64,000 nt of DNA, from positions 1-64,000 of the forward strand of contig JARXWK010000001.1 in assembly GCA_029916745.1 (NCBI GenBank), read 5' to 3'. Positions 1-8,273 of the stretch are shown piece after piece. How positions within the stretch are numbered: the first letter of the stretch is position 1; each line of letters begins with the position of its first letter. Below the pieces are notes generated by a model. It had not been told where the DNA came from. It saw only the letters and a list, made by a program, of their open reading frames with translations, and made no database searches. A program made the position numbers and the translations under genes. Source of the DNA: Dysgonomonadaceae bacterium PH5-43 (GTDB lineage: Bacteria > Bacteroidota > Bacteroidia > Bacteroidales > Azobacteroidaceae).

Positions 1-2175
1 ATAAAAATTACTCCTAAAAGTGGTTCTGCTTCTTCTTATCAGTCGGGAGAAGAGATTGCAAAAGCTTTTGATGGAGATATGAGTACTATCTATCACTCAA
101 GTTGGGGAAGTACAACATTCCCTGTTACTCTTCAATTTAATTTACCAGATAATTCAGATGTTGATTATCTTATATATCACCCAAGAAGCTCTGGACACAA
201 TGGTCTTTTCAAAGAAGCTGAAATATTTTACAAATTAGCAAGTGGAGATGAAGTATCTTATAAAACTATAGATTTTGGTGGTTCAAATTCAGCTACAAAA
301 GTAAGCTTTCCAAGCACATTAACAAATGTTGAATACGTTAAGTTTGTTGTTAATTCAGGAGCTGGTGATGGTAAAGGTTTTGCAAGTTGTGCTGAAATGG
401 AATTTTACCAATATAATCAAAACGATGTAGATCTTTCAGCTTATTTTGTTGATGATTTATATACTGATGTTAAACCAGGTATAACTTTAGAAAATGTAAT
501 GGCTGCTGATATACCATTATTCTTTAAGGTATTAGCAAAAGAACAACTTGAAGGTAATTATCCTCAAACAAGAATAAGAGAATACGAAGCTTATCGTCCT
601 TATGGAGACTTACAAAAAGAATTCAAAACAAGTACTTACAACCAATACGAAAACCCAACAGGTATTTTTGCCGAAGCTGGTAAACAAATGGCTGTATTTG
701 TTGCTGACACAAAAGACGAAAGCATTACAATTACTATAAGAGACTGGAATACTAATCAGCAAACAACTTATGCTTTGTCGACTGGTATCAACTTTATCAC
801 TCCTTCAATGAGTGGAAACTCGTATCTTAACTATTATACTTCTAATTACGAAACTGCCGAGCCTATTAAGATGCACATCTATGGAGGTAAAGACAATGGA
901 GTTTTCTATGGTCAGGGTATTTCAACTAACGAAGATTGGAAGTCTTTATTAGCAAACGCTTCAAGTGATTACATTGATATGGTTGGTAAGAATGTAAACC
1001 TAGCTTATTACATACCCGAATTAAAGAAGCAATGTCCCGATACTGGCGTTGAACTTATAAATGTTTATGATGAAATGATAAGTCACCAATACGATTTAAT
1101 GGGATTATACAAATATGAAAGAGTTCCTAAAAACCATATGTTTGGTAGAAATACTTTAGATGGATTTATGTCGGCTGGCGGTGTTGGTGCAAACTTCCAA
1201 TATGGAACACTTAATACTATTGGAAATTTTGAGAAAATAGTAAAAGGTGGTAATAGCTGGGGAATAGCTCACGAGTTCGGTCACGTTAATCAAGTAAGAC
1301 CAGGATTAAGATGGGTAGGAACTGTAGAATGTACAAACAATATTTATTCTTCTTATACTCAGTATATGTTACAGAAAAAATATTCTACATTTGATTTGCG
1401 TTTAGAGCACGAAAACTGTAGAGCTTTAGAGGGCGGAAGTAATGTGATAGGAGGGCGTTTTAATGCTCACTTAAATAATGGAGTATTGAAAGGCGAAAAA
1501 TGGTTATACCAATGGGGACCTGACGGTGGTAGCGATCCTTTTGTTAAGTTAGTTCCTCTATGGCAATTAAATCTATACTTCAAAATAGCAGATACAGAAT
1601 GGCGCAAAGAAGATTGGTATGGCGATATTTGTGAAGAAGTAAGACTACAAAGCGATGCTGGTTTGGTTAATGGCGATCACCAGATTAACTTTATGATGAG
1701 AGCTTGTAAATATACTCAAACAGACTTAACAGAGTTTTTCGAGAAAGCAGGTATGTTAAAACCTATCAGTGAAGTAATTGATGATTACGGTGAAAGTAGT
1801 CTTATTATAACAGAGGAAATGTGTCAAAAGGTAAAAGATTATGTTGCTGCAAATCCTACTTGGAAAAAACCTGCAGGGGTAATCAACTATATAAGCGGTA
1901 TGACTGTGGGAATATATGAGACTAAAGCAGAAGTTACTGGTGTTCTTAATGAAGGAATAACTGTTAACTCAGATGCAACAGTAACTGTAGACCACTCAAC
2001 TTGGAAAAACGCAGTAGTATACGAAACTTATGCAGGCGACGAACTTGTGCGTATAACTATGGCTGGAACAGGTGTGAAAGATAATTCTTCAACTAAAGTT
2101 TTCTATCCTGCAGGCTCTAACAAAATTGTAGCTGTAGCTTGGGACGGAACAAAAACTACTGTTTATCAACCATAA
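1..2175 (+). CDS. Secreted M60-type (enhancin-like) metallopeptidase with N-terminal F5/8-like module, 5' end missing
   Basis: The frame is open from base 1, so the gene starts upstream of the window; the first in-window ATG (79) lies inside a domain and is not the start. The first ~120 codons resemble an F5/8 type C (discoidin) carbohydrate-binding module (AKAFDGDMSTIYHSSW, then a beta-rich stretch). The zinc site is HEFGH at window codons 424-428, with a likely third ligand Glu at codon 443 (VEC), the gluzincin HExxH-x14-E spacing of family M60. M60 enzymes cleave mucin-type glycoproteins and in Bacteroidetes are usually exported or surface-bound; the signal sequence would be upstream. The C-terminal ~100 residues look like a small beta-sandwich, not an obvious T9SS sorting domain. 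The substrate is inferred from the family only. Confidence 0.85.
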   Translation: MKITPKSGSASSYQSGEEIAKAFDGDMSTIYHSSWGSTTFPVTLQFNLPDNSDVDYLIYHPRSSGHNGLFKEAEIFYKLASGDEVSYKTIDFGGSNSATKVSFPSTLTNVEYVKFVVNSGAGDGKGFASCAEMEFYQYNQNDVDLSAYFVDDLYTDVKPGITLENVMAADIPLFFKVLAKEQLEGNYPQTRIREYEAYRPYGDLQKEFKTSTYNQYENPTGIFAEAGKQMAVFVADTKDESITITIRDWNTNQQTTYALSTGINFITPSMSGNSYLNYYTSNYETAEPIKMHIYGGKDNGVFYGQGISTNEDWKSLLANASSDYIDMVGKNVNLAYYIPELKKQCPDTGVELINVYDEMISHQYDLMGLYKYERVPKNHMFGRNTLDGFMSAGGVGANFQYGTLNTIGNFEKIVKGGNSWGIAHEFGHVNQVRPGLRWVGTVECTNNIYSSYTQYMLQKKYSTFDLRLEHENCRALEGGSNVIGGRFNAHLNNGVLKGEKWLYQWGPDGGSDPFVKLVPLWQLNLYFKIADTEWRKEDWYGDICEEVRLQSDAGLVNGDHQINFMMRACKYTQTDLTEFFEKAGMLKPISEVIDDYGESSLIITEEMCQKVKDYVAANPTWKKPAGVINYISGMTVGIYETKAEVTGVLNEGITVNSDATVTVDHSTWKNAVVYETYAGDELVRITMAGTGVKDNSSTKVFYPAGSNKIVAVAWDGTKTTVYQP

Positions 2176-2176
2176 G

Positions 2177-2349
2177 CAAGCTAAAAGTTAAAAACTAAAA
2201 ACTAAAAGTTTGAGCGAAGCAACAAAATAGGTTGAAAGCCTAACAAACATAAAGGGCGCGAAGTATAAATTACCTCGCGCCCTTTTTTATTACTAAGAAT
2301 AAGTCGCTTTGCGCTAACTTTTATCTTTTAGTTTTTAACTTTTAGCTTG
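2177..2349. repeat. 24-bp perfect inverted repeat (TTAAAAACTAAAA family)
   Basis: Bases 2177-2200 and 2326-2349 are exact reverse complements (24 of 24). They enclose the terminator hairpin at 2251-2285. Both arms belong to an A-rich sequence built from AAAACTAAAA words followed by GCGAAGC/GCGCAAAGC. A third copy of the same family lies at 50662-50712. The pair sits between two convergent genes. Confidence 0.8.
2251..2285. terminator. Bidirectional intrinsic terminator between M60 gene and feoAB
   Basis: An 11-bp perfect GC-rich stem (AAAGGGCGCGA at 2251-2261, TCGCGCCCTTT at 2275-2285) has a 13-nt loop and is followed by a T run on the plus strand and by A/T-rich sequence on the other side. 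It lies between convergent stop codons. Confidence 0.85.
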
Positions 2350-2366
2350 TGCGAAGCACACAGTTC

Positions 2367-4826
2367 TTAGTTCAGTAACGTTCCAATCTGATATACCGTA
2401 AAACTAACTATCCAAGCAAGAGCAGTGGTGTAGAAGATGGTAAAGAAAGCCCATTTCCACGAACCCGACTCATTTTTAATTGCCGCAATAGTAGCAATAC
2501 AAGGGAAATAAATAAGTGTGAACAGTAATAAACTTAAAGCTACTAAAGGAGTAAACACTGGCGAACCATCGGCATATTTTTCGGTTTGAAGTCGCTGTTT
2601 AAGTAGTGGACTGTCTTCGTCATCTGTTTCGTTTTGTTCGTCAATACCAACATACAAAATACCCAAAGTGCTAACAACAATCTCTTTGGCAGCCATTCCT
2701 GAAAGTAAACTTGCACTAACTTTCCAGTCGAAACCCAAAGGACGAAATACAGGCTCTATAGTTTTCCCTATACGACCAATGAAAGAATATTCTTTTTGCT
2801 CTTCGTCTTTTTTATGTTTCATATCACTAATCTCGTTCTTGTCGGCATTGTTGTTTTCCAACAAGGTGATTTGAGCGTCGTAATAATCATTTCGCTCTTT
2901 GTTTTGAGGGAAGTATTCTAAAAACCATATAATAATTGAAGCAACAAGTATAATACCTGCCATTTTCTGTAAATACTGAGACGTTTTATCCCATACGTGG
3001 CGTACCATAGCTTTTGTAGTAGGCATACGATAGGGGGGTAGCTCCATTACGAAAGGTAAATCTTCTCCTTTAATTAATAATTTTTTGAAGAGCAGAGATA
3101 CTAATATCGCTAATACTATTCCTGTTATGTAAAGTCCGAATAATAGTAAACCTCCGTGTTGAGGGAAGAAGGCTCCTATCAATACAAGATAAACAGGCAG
3201 ACGAGCCGAACACGACATAAGAGGATTGATAAGCATAGTAATAAGCCGCACATTTCTACTTTCGATAATACGAGTACTCATAATTGCAGGCACATTACAA
3301 CCAAATCCCATAACCAAAGGGATAAACGATTTACCGTGTAAGCCTATCTTTTGCATAAACTTATCCATAATAAAGGCTGCCCGAGCCATATATCCAGTAT
3401 CTTCCATAAAGGAAATGAAAAAGTATAGAATAACAATGTTGGGTAAGAAAACAATAACGCTGCCCACTCCTCCTATAATACCATCGGCTATCAAGTCTTT
3501 AAGAGGTCCATCTTGCATATAATTCCCAACAAAATTACTTAAAACTGTAACTCCTTCTTCTATCCATTCCATAGGATAAGCACCCAAAAAGAATGTAGCT
3601 TGAAATATCAAGAACATAAATAGTATGAATATGGGATAACCCCAGAATTGATTCGTTACTATATGGTCGATTATGTGAGTCATCTTAAGACTATCCTTCT
3701 CGCCTGGAGTAAACGTTTGTTTTAATGCTCCATCGATAAATCCGTATCGAGCATCGGCAAACACAGTTTCGGTATCTTCTCTATAGTCGTCTTCTATATA
3801 TTTAATATGAATATCACGCTCTTTAAGGATTTTGTCGCTGTTGGGAAATTGTTTAATCAAATCTTCGGTTAACTTGTCTTTCTCCAACAACTGAATACTA
3901 AGGTATCTGGGTGAGGTATCGCTACCTATTATATTTTCCTTCTTAATTAATTTTCTTAGATGATTGATTCCCGTTTCAACCTCTTCGCCGTAGTTAATAT
4001 GTATATGTCGACTTACAGAACATTTATTTTCGTAAACCTCTATAACCTTATCGAATAGTTCGGTAATACCTTTGTTAGATTTTGCAACAGTAGGAACAAT
4101 AGGGCAGCCAATCATTTCGCCGAGCATTTCATAGTCGAATTTTGCTCCCGATTTCTCCAGCTCATCGTACATATTAAGAGCGATAACTACTTCTGCGTCC
4201 ATATCAATTAGCTGAGTAGTCATATAAAGATTGCGCTCTAAGTTTGAGGCAGCAACTACATTAACAATTACATCGGGGTGAGATTCAAGTATTTCTTTGC
4301 GCACATATAGCTCTTCGGGAGAGTAGGCAGTAAGAGAGTAGGCTCCCGGCAAGTCTACAATATTAAAGGTGTATCCGTTTTGTTTAAACTTACCTTTTTT
4401 TGCATCAACAGTTACTCCGCTATAGTTTCCCACACGCTCGTGAGTTCCAGACGCAATGTTAAATAAAGAAGTTTTACCCGAATTAGGATTGCCAACCAAA
4501 GCAACATTTATTATTTTACTCCGTTCTTTAGCTACTGTTTGCAGTTGCTCATAATCTATTGTTAGTGGCTGATTATTGTCGGTTAATTCTTTTTTAACCT
4601 CTTCGTTAGTTATAACCTCGATTAGTTCGGCTTCACTTCGTCTAAGAGAAACTTCATAATCCATTACTTTATATTCAGTAGGGTCTTTAAGTGGAGCATT
4701 TGTAATAACTTCCACCTTTTTACCTTGCACAAATCCCATTTCTACGATTCGTTTACGAAAGGCTCCGCGTCCCCTAACTTTTGTAATTATCCCGCTCTCA
4801 CCGGGCTTTAATTCAGATAATCTCAT
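2367..4826 (-). CDS. feoB: FeoA-FeoB fusion, ferrous iron transporter
   Basis: This inner-membrane Fe(II) importer carries the small SH3-like FeoA domain (about residues 1-72) fused in front of FeoB, as in many Bacteroidetes. The G domain has G1 GNPNSGKT (about 112-119), G3 DLPG and G4 NMYD. The C-terminal half has two Gate regions with many membrane segments, including GFGCNVPAIMSTR and a second Gate block near the end. I placed the start at the ATG at 4826 (MRLSELKPGE). The frame stays open to 4865, but that extension overlaps a promoter -7 box (4846-4853), while the ATG at 4826 has AAAGGAAAG just before it. At about 819 residues it is normal for an FeoAB fusion. It is transcribed alone, divergently from recF, and probably under iron control. 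Confidence 0.95.
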   Translation of the reverse strand: MRLSELKPGESGIITKVRGRGAFRKRIVEMGFVQGKKVEVITNAPLKDPTEYKVMDYEVSLRRSEAELIEVITNEEVKKELTDNNQPLTIDYEQLQTVAKERSKIINVALVGNPNSGKTSLFNIASGTHERVGNYSGVTVDAKKGKFKQNGYTFNIVDLPGAYSLTAYSPEELYVRKEILESHPDVIVNVVAASNLERNLYMTTQLIDMDAEVVIALNMYDELEKSGAKFDYEMLGEMIGCPIVPTVAKSNKGITELFDKVIEVYENKCSVSRHIHINYGEEVETGINHLRKLIKKENIIGSDTSPRYLSIQLLEKDKLTEDLIKQFPNSDKILKERDIHIKYIEDDYREDTETVFADARYGFIDGALKQTFTPGEKDSLKMTHIIDHIVTNQFWGYPIFILFMFLIFQATFFLGAYPMEWIEEGVTVLSNFVGNYMQDGPLKDLIADGIIGGVGSVIVFLPNIVILYFFISFMEDTGYMARAAFIMDKFMQKIGLHGKSFIPLVMGFGCNVPAIMSTRIIESRNVRLITMLINPLMSCSARLPVYLVLIGAFFPQHGGLLLFGLYITGIVLAILVSLLFKKLLIKGEDLPFVMELPPYRMPTTKAMVRHVWDKTSQYLQKMAGIILVASIIIWFLEYFPQNKERNDYYDAQITLLENNNADKNEISDMKHKKDEEQKEYSFIGRIGKTIEPVFRPLGFDWKVSASLLSGMAAKEIVVSTLGILYVGIDEQNETDDEDSPLLKQRLQTEKYADGSPVFTPLVALSLLLFTLIYFPCIATIAAIKNESGSWKWAFFTIFYTTALAWIVSFTVYQIGTLLN

Positions 4827-4845
4827 CTTTCCTTTGTTAAGAGTG

Positions 4846-4867
4846 CAAAGGTCGGAAATTATCATTA
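4846..4867 (-). promoter_or_regulatory. feoAB promoter with Fur-box-like sequence
   Basis: On the minus strand GACCTTTG (4846-4853) is a near match to the Bacteroidetes -7 box TAnnTTTG. Directly upstream, TAATGATAAT (4858-4867) matches the core of the classical Fur box (AATGATAAT). A repressor bound there would overlap the -12 to -25 region, which fits iron repression of feoAB. The Fur assignment is inference from the short core. Confidence 0.5.
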
Positions 4868-4987
4868 ATAAACAATGTTTTTACTCCCTTTATTTTGAAT
4901 AAGTTTAAATAAGCTACGGTAAGAAAACCTCAATAAACGTTAATTCAAGCTTGACAAACGCCTTAAAATGTTGTATCTTTGCGTAAG

Positions 4988-5034
4988 CAGAAAGTATATG
5001 ACCACTGAGAGATAACCTCCAGTGGCTTTTTTTT
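4988..5034 (+). ncRNA. Candidate short promoter-hairpin transcript, copy A
   Basis: A strong promoter (TTGACAAACG from 4951 and -7 box TATCTTTG at 4974-4981) is followed within about 25 nt by a terminator: stem CCACTG(a)GAG / CTCCAGTGG at 5002-5025 with loop ATAAC, then eight T. The predicted RNA is about 47 nt with no room for an ORF. Copy B at 27863-27909 has the same promoter with only three differences over 32 bp and identical box spacing, but different stem bases. Family unknown; it could be a small RNA or a promoter-proximal attenuator. Confidence 0.5.
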
Positions 5035-5077
5035 GCTGTTTTGCAAGGTAAAACTCTTTGAGTTTAAAATAAAAGAC

Positions 5078-5110
5078 ACTGTGTTTTTTATGTTGCGTAC
5101 TGTGTTTTTT
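5078..5110 (+). repeat. Direct repeat of ACTGTGTTTTTT, 21-bp period
   Basis: The 12-mer occurs exactly at 5078-5089 and 5099-5110. Related words (ACTGAGTTT, CTGTGTCTTTTTT, ACTGTGTTTG) lie at the corresponding place downstream of ncRNA copy B (27968-28025). The rest of the 5035-5276 gap shows nothing else I recognise. Confidence 0.5.
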
Positions 5111-5276
5111 CAAAAACTCCTTATCTATCCGAAAACATACAGTTTGTGCGAAAATGCAGGCGGTTAAAGATTGTAAAATGTAGTTAATGTTACTATTTAG
5201 AATACTATGATTCTGTGTATTTTGTTTCCCTCAAAAAAGAAGAAATAAGGTTGTTAACTTGTTGCGAAAGTTTAAT

Positions 5277-5284
5277 TACCTTTG
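5277..5284 (+). promoter_or_regulatory. recF promoter -7 box
   Basis: TACCTTTG matches TAnnTTTG exactly. It ends only four bases before the chosen recF ATG (5289), which predicts a leaderless or nearly leaderless message if it is the promoter in use. Confidence 0.55.
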
Positions 5285-5288
5285 TGGT

Positions 5289-6389
5289 ATGATTATCGAA
5301 AGAATTTCAATCCTAAATTTTAAGAATATAGAGGAATCCGAATTGTTGTTTTCTCCTAAAATAAACTGCTTGTTTGGAAACAATGGTATGGGCAAAACTA
5401 ATCTTCTTGATGCTATTTATTACCTGTCGCTTGTAAGAAGTTATAACAATCTTCCTGACTCGCAAATAATGATGCACGACAAAGAGTTTGCTGTTATACA
5501 AGGTTTTTATACTGGCGAGTCGGACGAAGAAGTTTATTGTGGTATCAAAAAGAGACACAAAAAGGTTTTTAAAAGGAATAAAAAGGAATATCAACGATTG
5601 TCTGAGCATATAGGATTGATACCTGTTGTGATGATTTCTCCTTCTGACATTGACCTTATTCAAGGTGGAAGTTCTGAAAGACGTAAATTTATTGATATGA
5701 TTCTTTGTCAGTACGATAAAGAATACCTTAATGCTCTTATTAATTACAATAAAGTACTGTTTCAACGCAATTCTTTACTTAAAGAGGTGAGTCATTTGTC
5801 GGACGAATCGCTGTTTGATATTATCGAAGAACAGATGGAAATGTATGGAAATATTATATATAAAGGACGAGAACAGTTTATGCAGTCCTTTGTTCCTCTT
5901 TTCCAGAAGTATTATAAGATTATAAGTAAAGATAATGAAGAGGTTAACTTTAGATATGAGTCTCATCTTAAAGAGTTTTCTTTATCGTATCTACTATCAA
6001 CAAAGCGAGAAAAAGATATGATATTGGGATATACAAGCGTTGGGGTACATAAAGACGATTTTGATTTCCTTTTAGATAACTATCTTATCAGAAAAATAGG
6101 CTCGCAAGGACAAAACAAAACTTTCCTGATTGCTCTTAAGTTGGCGGAATATACAATGTTGGTAGAGAAAGGTTCGTCTGTTCCTATTCTTCTTTTAGAC
6201 GATTTGTTTGACAAATTAGATTCGGATAGGGTAGAGCAGATAATTAATTTAGTAGGCAAGTCGGACTTCGGACAAATATTCATCACAGATACTAATCGTA
6301 AGTATCTCGACGAAATACTTAAAAGTATACAACAAGACTATAAACTGTTTTTTGTAGAGAATGGTAAAATAGATTCAATAACTAACTAA
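5289..6389 (+). CDS. recF: DNA replication and repair protein RecF
   Basis: RecF is an SMC-like ATPase that binds ssDNA-dsDNA junctions and helps RecOR load RecA at gaps. Visible motifs are Walker A GNNGMGKT (about residues 30-37), the signature region SQGQNKTFLIALKLAEY and Walker B ILLLDDLFDKLD near residue 306. At about 366 residues it matches the family. The frame extends back to a TTG at 5259, but that extension contains the -7 box TACCTTTG, so the ATG at 5289 (MIIERISILNF) is preferred; RecF proteins typically begin just so. The DUF721 gene follows after 9 bp, a common Bacteroidetes arrangement. No dnaA or dnaN is present here. Confidence 0.95.
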   Translation: MIIERISILNFKNIEESELLFSPKINCLFGNNGMGKTNLLDAIYYLSLVRSYNNLPDSQIMMHDKEFAVIQGFYTGESDEEVYCGIKKRHKKVFKRNKKEYQRLSEHIGLIPVVMISPSDIDLIQGGSSERRKFIDMILCQYDKEYLNALINYNKVLFQRNSLLKEVSHLSDESLFDIIEEQMEMYGNIIYKGREQFMQSFVPLFQKYYKIISKDNEEVNFRYESHLKEFSLSYLLSTKREKDMILGYTSVGVHKDDFDFLLDNYLIRKIGSQGQNKTFLIALKLAEYTMLVEKGSSVPILLLDDLFDKLDSDRVEQIINLVGKSDFGQIFITDTNRKYLDEILKSIQQDYKLFFVENGKIDSITN

Positions 6390-6398
6390 CCAAACAGA

Positions 6399-6692
6399 AT
6401 GAAAAAAGTTAATACAAAATCGATAGGGGAGTTACTCAAATCGTTTATTGAAGAAGATCCACAAATGGCAAACAAATTAGCAGAGGCACGACTAATAGAT
6501 TATTGGAACTCGATGAACTCTGCAATTACAAAATATACTTCATCTTTGTATGTAAATAACAGAGTGCTGTATGTAAGACTGTCTTCTTCGGTGTTGAAGC
6601 GAGAACTATATTTGAGTAAAAGCAGTTTAATTCAGAAACTCAACGCCGAATGTGGACGCGGTATCATTGATGACATCGTATTCTTGAGTTAA
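6399..6692 (+). CDS. DUF721 (DciA-like) protein
   Basis: This 97-residue protein has the DUF721 pattern: an N-terminal helix around SIGELLKSFIEED, a central KH-like stretch (TSLYVNNRVLYVRLSSSVLKREL) and a short conserved end (IIDDIVFLS). DUF721 includes DciA, which loads the replicative helicase in most bacteria lacking DnaC, so a replication role is plausible but inferred. It follows recF by 9 bp and is probably co-transcribed. Its last 66 bp overlap tail-to-tail with the protease gene on the other strand; both C-termini look authentic. Confidence 0.85.
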   Translation: MKKVNTKSIGELLKSFIEEDPQMANKLAEARLIDYWNSMNSAITKYTSSLYVNNRVLYVRLSSSVLKRELYLSKSSLIQKLNAECGRGIIDDIVFLS

Positions 6693-8273
6693 AACTTCTA
6701 TTGCTTTTTCTATCATTGGGTCTTGTTTTAGCATTGTTGTGTAGTATGCTTCATCTCCAAAGAAATTATTAAGTATAGCAGCCTGAGTGTATACTTCTAT
6801 ATGACTTGCTGAACGTCTTATAAGGTGACTTCTTCGTCTTATACCTTTCTTATCTGCATACATAATTATTTCTTGTAGTAAAGGTTGACTTTCGAGATAA
6901 GCAAGCATCGACTTAAAATCTTTATATTCGTTTAGTAAGTGTAGGTTTTTGTCGAAATAATCGAAAGCAAACTGATTAAATATATCATCATTTTCTAAGT
7001 CGATAAAATAAGTTGTAAGATAGTCGGCATCAATAGGGATAAATATATCAGGAACTATACCTCCACCTCCATACACAGTTCTACCGTGAAGTGTTTTGAA
7101 AGTTAAAGTTGTATCTATCTTTATGCTATCGCTATAAAAGCCTTCTCCTCCATACAGTTGGTCTATCCAATCTTGGTTATACTTTTCGGCGTTTCCTAAT
7201 TCGTATTTTCTTTGTATATTTCTTCCCGAAGGAGTGTAATATCGAGCTACCGTAAGACGCAAAGCCGAATTATCGGAAAGATTTATATGGCTTTGTATTA
7301 GTCCTTTGCCAAATGATCGGCGACCAATAATCCATGCTCTATCATTATCTTGTAATGCTCCGGCAAGCACTTCACTTGCTGAAGCCGATATTTGATCCAT
7401 AAGCACAACCACTTTATTATTTGGAAAGTTTCCTAAACCATCAGCTATATATTCTTTCTTGGGGAAAGATTTACCTTCGGCATACACAATAGGGCTACCC
7501 GCAGGAAGAAATTCGTTTGCTATTTTGATTGCAGCATTTAATAATCCTCCTCCATTCATTCTTAAGTCGATAATAAAAGATGAGCAACCTGCATTTGTAA
7601 GTTTTGTAACGGCTTTAATAAATTCATCGTAGGTAGAGTTGCTAAAGTTGTCGTAAATTTTAACTACACCAATGCCGTCATATATTTCGGTTGCAACTTT
7701 AATAGTTGTAATAGGAATTTCGCCTCTAACAATATCATAATTTAATATTGAGTCGGAGTTGTTTCTTTTAATTCCTAATTTAAGAGAAGAGCCTATTGGT
7801 CCTCTTATTTTATTAAGAATAGTTTCTTGTGTTATGTTATTAAGAATAGAATCGTTTAATAAAACACAACGGTCGCCAGGCATAATTCCTGCCTGAGATG
7901 CTGGTCCTCCGTGCGTAACGTGCATAACAACTAAAGTATCGTTATATAAATAAGGCGTTACGCCGATACCGCCAAAGTATCCATCTAATTGTTCGTTTAC
8001 ACTTTGTAGTTCTTTTTCAGAGAAGTAAGTCGAGTGGGGGTCTAATTGTTTTATAATGTTGGATATTGCATTTTCGGTAAGAGTGTTTACCTCAACAGTA
8101 TCTACATACTCTTGGCTTATAAAATCAAGTATTACGCTTATTTTGTTGTGCGGAGTAAGATATAGTTTACCACCGAATGTGCGTCCCGACATAAAATATC
8201 CGATTACTATTCCTCCAAACAAAACAATAACCAAACAAAGAGCAAAAAACAAATACGTTTTTCTAAATCTCAT
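6627..8273 (-). CDS. S41 family C-terminal processing peptidase (CtpA/Tsp-like)
   Basis: The 548-residue protein has an N-terminal membrane anchor or signal (about 8-28), a PDZ domain (about 90-170, with GGIGV and GPASQAGIMPGD) and a tail-specific protease domain. The catalytic block SASASE (about 296-301) supplies the nucleophile, and Lys323 in RRSFGKG the general base. It acts in the periplasm on protein C-termini; the substrate is unknown. The gene overlaps the upstream dCMP deaminase gene by 11 bp, so translation is probably coupled. Its 3' end overlaps the convergent DUF721 gene by 66 bp. The long C-terminal extension after the protease core is usual in Bacteroidetes homologues. Confidence 0.92.
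   Translation of the reverse strand: MRFRKTYLFFALCLVIVLFGGIVIGYFMSGRTFGGKLYLTPHNKISVILDFISQEYVDTVEVNTLTENAISNIIKQLDPHSTYFSEKELQSVNEQLDGYFGGIGVTPYLYNDTLVVMHVTHGGPASQAGIMPGDRCVLLNDSILNNITQETILNKIRGPIGSSLKLGIKRNNSDSILNYDIVRGEIPITTIKVATEIYDGIGVVKIYDNFSNSTYDEFIKAVTKLTNAGCSSFIIDLRMNGGGLLNAAIKIANEFLPAGSPIVYAEGKSFPKKEYIADGLGNFPNNKVVVLMDQISASASEVLAGALQDNDRAWIIGRRSFGKGLIQSHINLSDNSALRLTVARYYTPSGRNIQRKYELGNAEKYNQDWIDQLYGGEGFYSDSIKIDTTLTFKTLHGRTVYGGGGIVPDIFIPIDADYLTTYFIDLENDDIFNQFAFDYFDKNLHLLNEYKDFKSMLAYLESQPLLQEIIMYADKKGIRRRSHLIRRSASHIEVYTQAAILNNFFGDEAYYTTMLKQDPMIEKAIEVLTQEYDVINDTASTFGVEFLN

Noticed and set aside
5313-5765. 150-codon frame antisense to recF
   Set aside because: recF is clearly coding by motif content; the antisense frame has no family features.
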